A stretch of DNA of 64,000 bases. Source: Bog-366 sp964501985 (lineage in GTDB: Bacteria > Acidobacteriota > Terriglobia > UBA7540). Shown piece after piece: positions 43,713-52,866 of the stretch; position 1 is the first letter of the stretch, and each line of letters opens with the position of its first letter. The notes below the pieces were generated by a model. That model searched no databases and was not told the DNA's origin. It was given only the letters and a program-made list of their open reading frames with translations. The stretch lies in contig CAZCVY010000007.1 in NCBI GenBank assembly GCA_964501985.1, forward strand, positions 3,374-67,373, given 5' to 3'. The position numbers and the translations under genes are program-made.

Positions 43713-45100
43713 CGGGTCCTCGCTTGGCTCACTGCCAATTGCGGGTCTTCCGCAGTCCGAAGGGTAACCTCGTCGAGCCAGACGGTGCCGGTTATGTCGG
43801 CATGAGACACCTGATCTAGCGGCCGCCAAAATGAAATCTTTACTGCCTGGGTCTGTACTTCCGTCGTAAATATGACCTCGACCGGATGCCACTCCGTCGA
43901 TCCTAACGTCGGATCGCTAGTCCGAACAGCACAATTTTCACAGCCCATCTCCAGAACTCGGAGGCGCGGTCCGCTCGCGGAGGTTACGTTGTCGGATCGC
44001 ACATATGCCGTTAGCTGATATCGCGTATTCGGTTTTACGAGCACAACCTGGTTCACTAAGTCATAATCTACGTTTCGCCCAACGACGAATTTAATTTGGA
44101 GGCACTTCGCGCCCTTGTAAGCGGAAGAATCAGAATAATCGATATCCAAATCCGGGGCTTCGCTGGTCCGCCAGTCAAAGCCGGTGTTAAGGGGCGGCGA
44201 TTCAAACCCCCCGTCATAAAGTAAAGTGCCGGTTTCTGAGGGTTGAGTCGGCGGTATGACTCCAGCATGCTCAAGGTCACTCCAAACGATGCTGGCATCC
44301 TGGATTTGATTATGGTCGATGAGAAAATCGAGGAATGGCGTCACCATCGACAAGTCCGGAGAGCGCTCAGGCCCCGAGATCATTTGCCCCCAAATCCGCA
44401 TAGCGTTTTCGTAATCGGCACTGGAGCTTAAAAACATCAGGAAGGCGAATCTCCCTGAGGCGTCTTTCCCCTGGGGAATAACCCCCTTGTAGACTGCTTG
44501 CGGGTCACGCGTCGCGCGCAGGCACACACGAATCGTTGCTTCAAGATAAGCCGGGTCCATAGCCAGGAGTCTGCGAAAGTAAGGGAATGCCTTTTCCGCG
44601 CGATTCGTCAACAAGTAATGATTCCCGGTGGTCCACTGAACAGATGGGGCCATGGGGTTGAGGGCCAAGACACGATTGAAGGCCTCATCCGAACATTGCA
44701 AGTCGCCGGCAAAATCGCAGGACGCCCCCAAATCGCGCCAATAATCCCAGCGGCGGGGGTTGAGAGCGAGAGCTTGCCGCAAATATTTCACCGACTCGGT
44801 CATGTCGCTATCGGTGGGGCTGGAGGAGTAAACATATCCCAGGCGATGGATCAAGTCGGCATTATTCGGATCCTGGGTTATCGCCTTCTGGATGTCAGGG
44901 ATGGAAACGGTTTCAGTCTGGTATGTAACTCGCGCCACGACAATCGCTATGTGAGACAGCCACACACTGCCGGCGATAATCGGCGCCAGGAAGAGAGCGG
45001 TTCGCCACGCCGGGTGGAGGGACCACTCGAAAATGTGATTGGGACTACTCCAGAGCGCAGATTTCTTACCAGCAGGATTAGGGTTGGGGAATTGGCTCAT
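43709..45100 (-). CDS. TPR protein with C-terminal carbohydrate-binding-like domain
   Basis: The 463-residue product has an N-terminal membrane anchor (TALFLAPIIAGSVWLSHIAI), TPR helices (AITQDPNNADLIHRLGYVYS, VKYLRQALALNPRRWDYWRD, FNRVLALNPMAPSVQWTTGN) and a beta-sandwich at the C-terminus (LLYDGGFESPPLNTGFDWR and later VVLVKPNTRYQLTAYVRSD), like a CBM4-type carbohydrate-binding module. TPR proteins of this kind accompany Wzy in secretion of exopolysaccharide. It is coupled to wzy by overlap. The ATG (MSQFPNPN) was chosen; an ATG 27 codons upstream (MKVHSFQS) is possible but has no ribosome site. Confidence 0.8.
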   Translation of the reverse strand: MSQFPNPNPAGKKSALWSSPNHIFEWSLHPAWRTALFLAPIIAGSVWLSHIAIVVARVTYQTETVSIPDIQKAITQDPNNADLIHRLGYVYSSSPTDSDMTESVKYLRQALALNPRRWDYWRDLGASCDFAGDLQCSDEAFNRVLALNPMAPSVQWTTGNHYLLTNRAEKAFPYFRRLLAMDPAYLEATIRVCLRATRDPQAVYKGVIPQGKDASGRFAFLMFLSSSADYENAMRIWGQMISGPERSPDLSMVTPFLDFLIDHNQIQDASIVWSDLEHAGVIPPTQPSETGTLLYDGGFESPPLNTGFDWRTSEAPDLDIDYSDSSAYKGAKCLQIKFVVGRNVDYDLVNQVVLVKPNTRYQLTAYVRSDNVTSASGPRLRVLEMGCENCAVRTSDPTLGSTEWHPVEVIFTTEVQTQAVKISFWRPLDQVSHADITGTVWLDEVTLRTAEDPQLAVSQARTR

Positions 45101-45202
45101 TTCGTGAATGATCCTGGAACCGGCGAAAAACGCATAGGGGCGAACCCCACCCAGCCGCGACTGGAAAGAATGCACTTTCATTCGCCCGCTCGCTCAGAAT
45201 GT

Positions 45203-47497
45203 TCATGCTCCGCGGGGTGAATCTTTGGACCTTGAACGGCCTCCTCCTGACGAATGCGAGGGATTCGACACTGCGATCTCATCGTAGTAGCCCTGGTGAT
45301 AGGGGCCATAGTAAGACCCATAGTAAGTGTCGAAGCGCATGTCGACCTTATTGAGCACCATCCCCAGGACGCGCGACCCGGCGTTGTCAAGGATGCGATG
45401 TGCCCGCGCAAGCGCTCCCCGCGCCGTCGTCCCACTGGCAACCACCAGAATAACTCCGTCCACCATAGCCGATAAAATCACCGCATCCGTAACCAGAAGC
45501 AGGGGCGGGGAGTCGATAATAATCTGTGTGAATCGCTTCGTGAGGTCTTTTAACGTCGCGTCCATCATGAGCGAAGAGAGCAGTTCCGCGGGATCGGGAG
45601 GGCGCGGACCCGCCGGCAAGACCCACAGATTCTGGACGCGCTCATATTGGACCAGAACCTCATCCAGAGAGTGGGCACCGGTCAGATAGCTGCTCAACCC
45701 TTTCTCATTGGCAACGCCCAAGGTTTTCGCCACGGAAGGCCGACGCAAGTCAGCATCAACAATCAATACGGGACCACTCCTTTGGGCGAACGACATGGCC
45801 AAGTTGCAGGCGGTAGAAGTTTTACCTTCCCCCACCTGCGCGCTGGTCACGAGCAATGTCTGTGGCGGGCGTGGGGCCGTGGAAAGCAAAACTGAAGTTC
45901 GAAGACTTCGGAACGATTCTGCCATCGGCGAGGACGGTCGCTTCAGCACCACTAATCCCACTCCGTTCGGTCCGGCCGCGGTGAGAGGATTGACCCCTTC
46001 CATCTGCTTTCGCCTGCGCCCATCGGTTTCCGCGGGAATGACTGCCAGAGCCGGAGCGTTCACCAGCCGCTCCGCTTCTTCGGTGGTCCGCACCGAGGTG
46101 TCAAGAGCTTCCTGTACGAAGGCCAGGGTGATTCCCAGAATCAAACCCACCATCAAGCCCGCGGCCATGTTGCGGCGCCGGTTCGGGCGAATGGGCTTCG
46201 CCGGCGGAGTCGCTTGATCGATGATGTGGACATTGGTGGCCTGCATACTGGCCGAAAGCGTGGCATCCTTCAAGCGCTGCAAGAGGCTCTCATAGAGCTG
46301 CTGGTTGATTTCGAAATCCCGCTTCAGAATATTGTGTTCGATCATGCGCTGATTGACCGCGCTCACATCCTCCTTGGCCTTCGCCATAGCATCACCCAGA
46401 AGCTTTTCCCGGCTGAGGGCTGCCAAGTAATCATTGTGAACCTTCTCGACCGCTTGCTTGCGCGCACTTTCCATCAGTGTTTGCAGTTGCGTGAGCTGGT
46501 CACGCAGGCGGACCACCTTAGGAAAGTTAGGCCCGAATTGACCCTGAGCATCAGCATAGGTCGCCTTGAGGTCGTTGTATTTCTCCTCCAGACGTAAGAG
46601 GACGTCGTCCTGCATCAGGATCCCAACCTGCCCTTCATTGCCCCTAGCGAGCTCGTAAAGAGATTCCTTCTGGACGCGATCACTCATGGCCTGGGTGACG
46701 TCTTTGCTCAGTTGCTCCAACCTTTCATCATTGATGGTCTGCTTGTCGCCCACATTGACGATCAGGTTCTGGCGCTCATAATCCACCAAAGCCTGCTGGG
46801 ACCTCTCCACCTTCATTTTCAAATCTTCAAGCTGTCTCTCCATGCCGCTGGAAGCGCGTTGAGTGAAGTCGTAGCGCTCCTGGAAATTGAAATCCCGGAA
46901 GTTGCTGATTAAGTGATTGACCACGTCCGCTGCCATGTCGGGATTTCCGCATTCGTAACTAACTGCGAGAATCGTGCTATCTTTCAACGGCTCAACGTTA
47001 AGCCCATCCTTAAACTCCGCGATCAACGCCGTCTTGCGTGCGCTAAGGATGCGCGCCGACGATTGTCCCGGAACCTTAGCCCGTCTTATCACCGTTGCAT
47101 CGTGGTCAAGACCCAGTTGTTGAATGGTTGTCCACGCCAGATTATCGCTCTGCAGAACTTGCATCTCGGTGGTTAGATACGAAATATCCCCCACCGGAGC
47201 TTGGCGGTAAACGTCCGCAATGGATTGAAGTTGGGGGTAGTCCGTTTCCACTTCCATCGTCGCCGTGGCACGGAACACAGGCGCCATTTTGAAGGTGTAT
47301 ATCCCGGTCAGCGCTAAGACGAGCAGGGTGGCAGTAACGATGGTGACGATGCGCTTGACGATGATGTGCCAGAAAGCGGCGAAAGTGAAATGGGTTTCAC
47401 TCCCTTGTGCTTCCAGTTCCAAGGTCGCGGGCGAGATGCTGCTGATGCGTTGCGGCAGAGGGCGTTCAATGGGCGATAATGATTCGTTGTCAGACAC
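45203..47497 (-). CDS. wzc: Wzc-like tyrosine autokinase / polysaccharide copolymerase
   Basis: The 764-residue inner-membrane protein controls polymer length and export. It has a first membrane segment (IVTIVTATLLVLALTGIYTF), a Wzz-type periplasmic part with long coiled coils (about 215-420), a second membrane segment (GLMVGLILGITLAFVQEAL), and a cytoplasmic BY-kinase domain. The kinase domain shows SAQVGEGKTSTACNLAMSF (Walker A), VLIVDADLRRP (Walker A') and IIIDSPPLLLVTDAVIL (Walker B). The C-terminal cluster TYYGSYYGPYHQGYYDE carries seven tyrosines for autophosphorylation. It follows wza with 55 bases between, the standard wza-wzc order (a separate wzb phosphatase is not seen). Confidence 0.94.
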   Translation of the reverse strand: MSDNESLSPIERPLPQRISSISPATLELEAQGSETHFTFAAFWHIIVKRIVTIVTATLLVLALTGIYTFKMAPVFRATATMEVETDYPQLQSIADVYRQAPVGDISYLTTEMQVLQSDNLAWTTIQQLGLDHDATVIRRAKVPGQSSARILSARKTALIAEFKDGLNVEPLKDSTILAVSYECGNPDMAADVVNHLISNFRDFNFQERYDFTQRASSGMERQLEDLKMKVERSQQALVDYERQNLIVNVGDKQTINDERLEQLSKDVTQAMSDRVQKESLYELARGNEGQVGILMQDDVLLRLEEKYNDLKATYADAQGQFGPNFPKVVRLRDQLTQLQTLMESARKQAVEKVHNDYLAALSREKLLGDAMAKAKEDVSAVNQRMIEHNILKRDFEINQQLYESLLQRLKDATLSASMQATNVHIIDQATPPAKPIRPNRRRNMAAGLMVGLILGITLAFVQEALDTSVRTTEEAERLVNAPALAVIPAETDGRRRKQMEGVNPLTAAGPNGVGLVVLKRPSSPMAESFRSLRTSVLLSTAPRPPQTLLVTSAQVGEGKTSTACNLAMSFAQRSGPVLIVDADLRRPSVAKTLGVANEKGLSSYLTGAHSLDEVLVQYERVQNLWVLPAGPRPPDPAELLSSLMMDATLKDLTKRFTQIIIDSPPLLLVTDAVILSAMVDGVILVVASGTTARGALARAHRILDNAGSRVLGMVLNKVDMRFDTYYGSYYGPYHQGYYDEIAVSNPSHSSGGGRSRSKDSPRGA

Positions 47498-47552
47498 CTT
47501 CAGGCTCCCCTCGGAAAATCCATTTTGGTAATTCTTCGATCCCTGGCAACAC

Positions 47553-48614
47553 TCAGTGATATATGGCGAGCGCCGGGCCGGCAGTCGTCGCTACCCCCAC
47601 GACAGAATTGACGGTCGTGTGCCAAGCCTTGAGACGACCGCTTTCGGGCACATAAAGGATATCATCGGGCCTCAGTTGCACATCAGCGATCTGCCCTTTC
47701 ACCATGGCCTTGTAATTGACCGCTATCTCGTTCCGCTTTTCGCCCGGTCCCGCCGGGTCACGGCGCAGGATCGAAATCCGCGCCTTCTTTGCAATGTTGG
47801 TCACATCGCCGGCCAGGGCCAGTCCTTTAAGCACGGTAAGGTGCTGCCGGGTTTCGCTTAACACGTATCCCCCAGGCCGATTGACCGCTCCCATAATATA
47901 AATGAGCGACGCCCGCTGCACTGTTACCCGATCTCCGGGATAAAGCAGAATGTTGGACTTGCCGGCGCCCGTCTGAGTCAGGTCGCGAATGTCCAAAGTG
48001 AACGATTGACCATTGGCGGAGGGGTTGACCGTGCCCTCTTTGGCGCTCTCGTCCAGGTCGGCACGGCGGCCAATCTCTCCCCGTGTGATGATTGCATCGT
48101 TCCCGGCGTCAGGGGCCAAGCCCCCGGCCTTTACCAGGATGTCAAGCAGTCTGGTCGGGCCAAAAACCGCATAGGCTTGGGCAGTTCTCACTTCCCCCGA
48201 AACGAGCACCGTATTCAACCTGGTTTCTTTAAGCGACACGGACACTTGCGCGTTGTTGATCATGCCGGCTTCGTGAAACTTTGTGGCAATTAGGCGAGAG
48301 AGTTGATCAAGGGTTTCCCCCGCAGCGGGAATCGGTTCAGGCAGCAGAGGCAGAGTCAAAAAGCCATTGGAACTCACCCGGTAGGTGCGGGTAACTTCGG
48401 GCACGTCCAGGACATTGACGTCCAGTAAGTCTTCCGGGCTCACAGTATACTCGTTGGTTTGCGCCCTCGGGCCAATCGAGTGTGCCGCCAGCGCGTCGGA
48501 TTGCTTCATCGCTTCCACTGCAGCGACCGTTGGAGCGGCCGTCGGTTGCTGGGCCCACGACGAGGTTAAACCAGCAAGGAGTAACACCGCGCCCCCCCAG
48601 ACTCTTGCCTTCAC
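47553..48614 (-). CDS. wza: Wza-like polysaccharide export outer-membrane protein
   Basis: The 353-residue protein has a signal peptide (KARVWGGAVLLLAGLTSSWA), a polysaccharide-export domain (YTVSPEDLLDVNVLDVPEVT, RTYRVSSNGFLTLPLL) and two SLBB-type beta-grasp domains (NTVLVSGEVRTAQAY, LIYIMGAVNRPGGYVLSE). No lipid-anchoring cysteine follows the signal peptide, unlike E. coli Wza. The start is a GTG with AAGGA 9 bases before it; an upstream frame is open but lacks a ribosome site. As the first gene of the minus-strand block it is the likely entry point for its transcription from the 1.5 kb region to its right. Confidence 0.92.
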   Translation of the reverse strand: MKARVWGGAVLLLAGLTSSWAQQPTAAPTVAAVEAMKQSDALAAHSIGPRAQTNEYTVSPEDLLDVNVLDVPEVTRTYRVSSNGFLTLPLLPEPIPAAGETLDQLSRLIATKFHEAGMINNAQVSVSLKETRLNTVLVSGEVRTAQAYAVFGPTRLLDILVKAGGLAPDAGNDAIITRGEIGRRADLDESAKEGTVNPSANGQSFTLDIRDLTQTGAGKSNILLYPGDRVTVQRASLIYIMGAVNRPGGYVLSETRQHLTVLKGLALAGDVTNIAKKARISILRRDPAGPGEKRNEIAVNYKAMVKGQIADVQLRPDDILYVPESGRLKAWHTTVNSVVGVATTAGPALAIYH

Positions 48615-48982
48615 CGTGATGCATCCTTCATTACAAACCCGTGCCCTTCTGCTGACCATCGGCCCACCCCACTCCCAACCCTCCTCGTCCACGCTTCAGT
48701 TCGAGTTGGGCTCACTCACATGCCGCCGCTCGCACGATCTCCAACCCAGACTTGTGGTAGAAGTCGAGAAAGGTTTCTTGTATCTCCGTAAGCAAAGTCC
48801 CGAACTGCGCTGTCGAGCCTTAAGAGCCTTGAGTCTTCCCTGTTGATTCTGAGCCGCCTGAAAAGAGCCCTACCCCGAACCCGGCAGATGTGAGTGAATT
48901 CTGCCTCGGCCATCATTACGCGATGCGCTTCCTATGCCTTTTTGAGCTAATAATAATAAGATGACACCCTAATGTGTTCGTG

Positions 48983-49004
48983 GGTACTAGATCTTGCTAG
49001 TGCC
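48983..49004. promoter_or_regulatory. Operator-like palindrome
   Basis: ACTAG and CTAGT arms (48986-48990 and 48997-49001) around a six-base centre, with outer GG/CC pairs and one mismatch. It lies about 370 bases upstream of the wza start. No regulator gene is adjacent, so the binding protein is unknown. Confidence 0.4.
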
Positions 49005-49454
49005 AACAGGATCATTAAAGTTGCACTGCGGCTCGGACGCAGTTTAACGATTGAGTTCCGGCAAGCTTCACAATCAGATTTCGTCGAGTTTCAGTATAAG
49101 TCCACGCCATCCTGATGTCAACAATGGGCCGCTGGATTCCAGGTTCCCGTCAAAGTCCGCAAAGTCGCCCGAAAGGGAACAAGCTAACTAGCCGTCGGTG
49201 AAACCGATGGACAACGGGGGGCGAGATCGTCGACTCCGCCGGGGTCAAATATCCCTTTCGATGGGGTGCACCTGTGGCGAATGACCTTCGCCCGCCGGGC
49301 CGCACCCTACCTCGATCTTGACGTGGCCCCGACGGTCGCCCTCCCGGCGCAAACGTCCGCTTGCGGGGTCGCACTTCCAAGTCTACCGGGATTGGCGCAG
49401 ACGCCGTTGTCTCATTCGGACCTCGGCGTACCTGCCCTTCCCCCAAGTTGCTTA

Positions 49455-49728
49455 TGTTTCATACACTTATTGGGATATGCGAAATATACGCGAAATAATC
49501 AAGCTGTAAGACCATTATTTTCTTCAAGTTATTGGGATAGCGGGGATAAAGCGGAAAAGTGGTGACTTTTTGAGGTCAAAAATCGATGTAACTGGGTTTG
49601 CTTTCTGCAATTAATCGGCAATTAGTCGGCTATTTTGTATAACTCGTTTGTTTTCATACACTCATTGGGATGATCCGTTTTGTCCGATATTTTTCCGTTT
49701 GTTTTCATCAACTTATTGGGAGCAACCT
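49455..49728. repeat. Four iteron-like direct repeats
   Basis: Four copies of a motif close to TTTTCATxCACTTATTGGGA end at 49475, 49537, 49670 and 49721. All are in the same direction; the ATTGGGA core is invariant and the flank varies by a few bases. Spacings are 62, 133 and 51 bases, so they are not in one reading frame. The stretch is markedly AT-rich. Protein-binding iterons upstream of ugd, or a decayed mobile element, are both possible. Confidence 0.6.
49567..49582. promoter_or_regulatory. Perfect 16-base palindrome TTTTTGA-GG-TCAAAAA
   Basis: The two 7-base arms are exact complements around GG. It lies between the second and third iteron-like copies and could bind a dimeric regulator. 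Confidence 0.4.
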
Positions 49729-50143
49729 TCATTTTTGATGTTTTTTTATTTTCGTGAGTGGGCTTGGTTGGCATCGATAAAATGTCGCTTTGTACGGCTT
49801 TCGAAGGGGTCAATTCGTCCCTTCCTCTCGTGACTTCCAGTCCGCTGGAGCGACTTTCCCCACCCCGCCGCGGGTGCGCGATCCGACTCGACCGACTTCT
49901 AGGCGAGCAATTTGGTCTCCAAACCAAACCTAGCGTCGAGATCGACGGAACTGCCCGATCGTCAACGGAAAAAGTGGGGTGTTCCTATTTCTTCTCCGCC
50001 CTGGCTGCTTTCACCTCCATTTCGCTGGGCCTGAGGACACTTCGCGGACTTTGAGGTGGGCCTGCTCTGGCTCGATGGAAGCATTCTTATGACCGTCGCC
50101 TTGACACCGCGCTTCTAAACCGATTACGATCAAAATATAAAAT

Positions 50144-51589
50144 ATGACCGACAAATCGAGTCCGCAAACCAAAAACCCTTCTGATGCTGCCATCACGGTC
50201 CTGGGCTTAGGCCATATCGGGCTCCCAACCGCCTTGGGTCTAGCCGAGTTGGGACATCGAGTAATCGGCGCTGATGACGATAAAAGCAAAGTCGGCCTGA
50301 TCCGGGGTGGCGATCCTATTTTTTTCGAGCCCGGCCTCGGCGAACTCTTAACCAAACACCTCCAAAGCGGTAGGTTTCAGCCGGTGGATGATGTCGAAGC
50401 CGCCGTGCGGGCCGGCTCAATTATCTTCATCTGTGTCGGTACCCCCCAAAAGAGCAGCGGCCAAGCCGATCTTGGTCAAGTGGAAGCTGTGGCAAGGTTG
50501 GTAGCACGCAATTTGAACGGTTACAAGCTCATCATCGAAAAGAGTACCGTCCCGGCCATAACCGCCCAGTGGTTAAAGCGGACAATCGTGCGCTATAACC
50601 TCGCGAAGCCGTCCCCGGCGACAGGCCAGCCCGACGATGGCCAGGCTTCCGCGACACCACCCGATTTCGATGTCGCCTCCAATCCGGAGTTCCTTCGCGA
50701 GGGCAGGGCCGTTGAAGATTTCTTCCATCCCGACCGCATCGTGTGCGGTGTAGAATCCGAGCGCGCTCGCGAGATCCTGACGAACCTTTACCAACCGCTT
50801 CAGCGTCCCCTGGTGGTGACGAACATCAGCACCGCCGAGTTGATCAAACACGCCGCCAACGCCTTTCTTTCCACCAAGATTTCATTCATTAACATGGTGT
50901 CGGACCTGTGTGAGAAGGTGGGCGCCGACGTCACCGCAGTCACCCGCGGGATCGGCCTGGATTCGCGCATCGGGCCGCAGTTTCTCGACGCCGGCATTGG
51001 CTACGGCGGCTACTGCTTTCCCAAGGACCTCCGCGCCTTCATCTACTTGGCGGAAGAGCACGGGGTGGATTTCTCCCTTCTGCAAGAGGTGGAACGCATC
51101 AACAAACGGCGTGTCGACATTTTCATTCGTAAGGTCCACCAGGCTCTTTGGACCTTGCGCGGGAAAACCCTCGGCGTTCTCGGCTTGGCATTCAAGGCGG
51201 GCACTGACGATATTCGCGAAGCCGTCAGCCTGCGGATTATTCAAACCTTGCTCGATGAGGGCAGCATTCTGCGCCTCTACGATCCACAAGCCATGCCCAA
51301 CACGCAGCGAGTGCTTCCGGCCTCGGCCGGACAACTCACCTACGCCACATCCGCCTATGATGCGGTCAAAGGCGCCCAAGCCCTGCTGCTCCTGACCGAG
51401 TGGGAAGAGTTTCGCCAGTTGGACCTCGCGCGGGTGCGCGACCTCATGGAAGTGCCGGTTCTGGTGGACGGCCGAAACCTCTTCGACCCCGAGACCCTCC
51501 GCCAGGCCGGCTTCGAGTACATATCGCTGGGCCGCGACGGGGCAAGACCCGCCGACCATCGCGTCGCAACGGGAAAGCTCACGGCATGA
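50144..51589 (+). CDS. ugd: UDP-glucose/GDP-mannose-type nucleotide-sugar dehydrogenase
   Basis: The 481-residue enzyme oxidises a UDP-sugar at C6; UDP-glucose to UDP-glucuronate is likely because the next gene is a UDP-glucuronate decarboxylase. It has AITVLGLGHIGLPTALGLAE (NAD binding), FICVGTPQKSSGQADLG, EKSTVPAITAQWL, SNPEFLREGRAVEDFFHPDR and the catalytic cysteine in GYGGYCFPKDLRAF, which varies from the usual GGSCFPKD by Tyr for Ser. An insert (AKPSPATGQPDDGQASATPP) near residue 155 lengthens it slightly. It is the first gene of the plus-strand arm; uxs follows 38 bases later. Confidence 0.93.
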   Translation: MTDKSSPQTKNPSDAAITVLGLGHIGLPTALGLAELGHRVIGADDDKSKVGLIRGGDPIFFEPGLGELLTKHLQSGRFQPVDDVEAAVRAGSIIFICVGTPQKSSGQADLGQVEAVARLVARNLNGYKLIIEKSTVPAITAQWLKRTIVRYNLAKPSPATGQPDDGQASATPPDFDVASNPEFLREGRAVEDFFHPDRIVCGVESERAREILTNLYQPLQRPLVVTNISTAELIKHAANAFLSTKISFINMVSDLCEKVGADVTAVTRGIGLDSRIGPQFLDAGIGYGGYCFPKDLRAFIYLAEEHGVDFSLLQEVERINKRRVDIFIRKVHQALWTLRGKTLGVLGLAFKAGTDDIREAVSLRIIQTLLDEGSILRLYDPQAMPNTQRVLPASAGQLTYATSAYDAVKGAQALLLLTEWEEFRQLDLARVRDLMEVPVLVDGRNLFDPETLRQAGFEYISLGRDGARPADHRVATGKLTA

Positions 51590-51627
51590 TGCGGATCTTT
51601 TCCGGCACGTAAATCACGGTTCTTGAT

Positions 51628-52677
51628 ATGTCGAATTCTTCATCGCAAGGGAATCTGAGACCGCTGAGCATGGTCACCGGCGGGGCAGGTTTCCTGGGCT
51701 CCCACCTCTCGGACCGCCTCTTGGCGGAGGGCCACGATGTCATCTGTCTTGATAATCTCATTACCGGCCGCCGCGAGAATATCCAGCACCTTCTAGACCA
51801 CCCGCATTTCCGCTTCGTGCTTCACGACATCACCCAGCCGATCGACTTGCCTGCGCTGCTGGCCAAATCCCCAGGACAAACCTCCTTCGCCGACCGCCCC
51901 TTGAATTACCTTTTGCATTTTGCCTCCCCGGCTAGCCCTAAAGACTACGCTCGACATCCGATTCACACCCTCAAGGTGGGAGCGCTCGGGACGTTTCACG
52001 CGCTGGGGTTGGCGAAAGCGCACGGGAGCGTCTTCCTGCTGGCCTCGACTTCGGAGATTTACGGCGATCCGGAGATCAGCCCGCAGCCCGAGAAGTACTG
52101 GGGGCACGTCAATCCCATTGGCCCGCGCAGCGTTTATGACGAAGCCAAGCGCTTCGCCGAGGCCATCAGCATGGCTTACCATCGCGAGCATGCCGTCAAG
52201 GTGCGGATCGTTCGCATCTTCAACACCTACGGCGAACGCATGCGCCTCGAGGACGGCCGCGCCCTCCCGAGTTTCATGGTCCAGGCGCTGCTGGGCAAAC
52301 CCTTGACCGTGTATGGCAAGGGAAACCAGACCCGCAGCTTGTGTTATGTGAGCGATCTGGTGGAAGGCCTCTACCGGCTCCTAACATCGGACCAGACTGG
52401 ACCGATTAATCTGGGGAACCCCGAAGAGGTGTCCATCCTGCAACTCGCCGAGGCCATCATTCGCGCTACGGGAAGCCAGAGCTCAATTGTCTATGAACCC
52501 CTGCCGGAAGACGACCCTCAACGCCGCCAACCGGATATCACTGCGGCCCGGGAAAAACTCGGGTGGGGGCCGCGCGTTAGTTTGGAAAACGGCTTGGCCA
52601 AAACGCTCCCCTATTTCCAGTTCTCACTTCAGAATCTGCCCACGGCCGCCGACCCCGCAGATCTTGACCCCCAGTAG
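51628..52677 (+). CDS. uxs: UDP-glucuronate decarboxylase (UDP-xylose synthase)
   Basis: The 349-residue SDR enzyme decarboxylates UDP-glucuronate to UDP-xylose. It carries SMVTGGAGFLGSHLSDRLLA, LDNLITGRRENIQHLLDHP, LLHFASPASPKDY, LASTSEIYGDPEISPQPE, and the catalytic YDEAKRFAE block with VRIVRIFNTYGERM. The ASPASPxDY and GRRENI phrases separate UXS from epimerases. With ugd it supplies UDP-glucuronate and UDP-xylose, so the polymer may contain xylose or uronic acid. An insert near AKSPGQTSFADRP is unusual. Confidence 0.93.
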   Translation: MSNSSSQGNLRPLSMVTGGAGFLGSHLSDRLLAEGHDVICLDNLITGRRENIQHLLDHPHFRFVLHDITQPIDLPALLAKSPGQTSFADRPLNYLLHFASPASPKDYARHPIHTLKVGALGTFHALGLAKAHGSVFLLASTSEIYGDPEISPQPEKYWGHVNPIGPRSVYDEAKRFAEAISMAYHREHAVKVRIVRIFNTYGERMRLEDGRALPSFMVQALLGKPLTVYGKGNQTRSLCYVSDLVEGLYRLLTSDQTGPINLGNPEEVSILQLAEAIIRATGSQSSIVYEPLPEDDPQRRQPDITAAREKLGWGPRVSLENGLAKTLPYFQFSLQNLPTAADPADLDPQ

Positions 52678-52866
52678 GAAAAAGGCAGCGGACTGCCAGC
52701 ACCGCTGGCAAATCCGTTCGAGTGCGAATCCTCGCCCTGATGGCCGGCCGCCTGTTCAGGCTGCCCGGTATTCGCTGCCCCTGGCGTTCCTCTTCTTTTC
52801 GATAGCAATCGCCTGAATATTCGGAGGATTCAGGATAATCGTCCGCGACGCCGCCGGTGGGATAAT

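Larger units (their letters stand above)
48615..50143. other. Long divergent intergenic region of the polysaccharide locus
   Basis: About 1.5 kb separates divergent wza and ugd with no convincing gene; several short frames lack ribosome sites. It carries an operator-like palindrome (48983-49004), a GCCGTCGGTGAAACC fragment like the repeat at 59002 (near 49191), an AT-rich middle with four iteron-like direct repeats, and a second perfect palindrome (49567-49582). Promoters for both directions should lie here. Confidence 0.75.

Noticed and set aside
48716..48916. 66-codon minus-strand frame upstream of wza
   Set aside because: No ribosome site, no similarity recognised, composition like surrounding non-coding DNA.
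49266..49927. Short frames in the wza-ugd intergenic region that show repeated YW or PNxxMKTN phrases
   Set aside because: The phrases come from the iteron-like DNA repeats, which are not spaced in multiples of three, so no continuous protein repeat exists.
52690..52740. tRNA-like T-loop (CCGTTCGAGTGCGAATCC) after uxs
   Set aside because: No acceptor, D or anticodon arms can be folded around it and there is no 3' CCA context.
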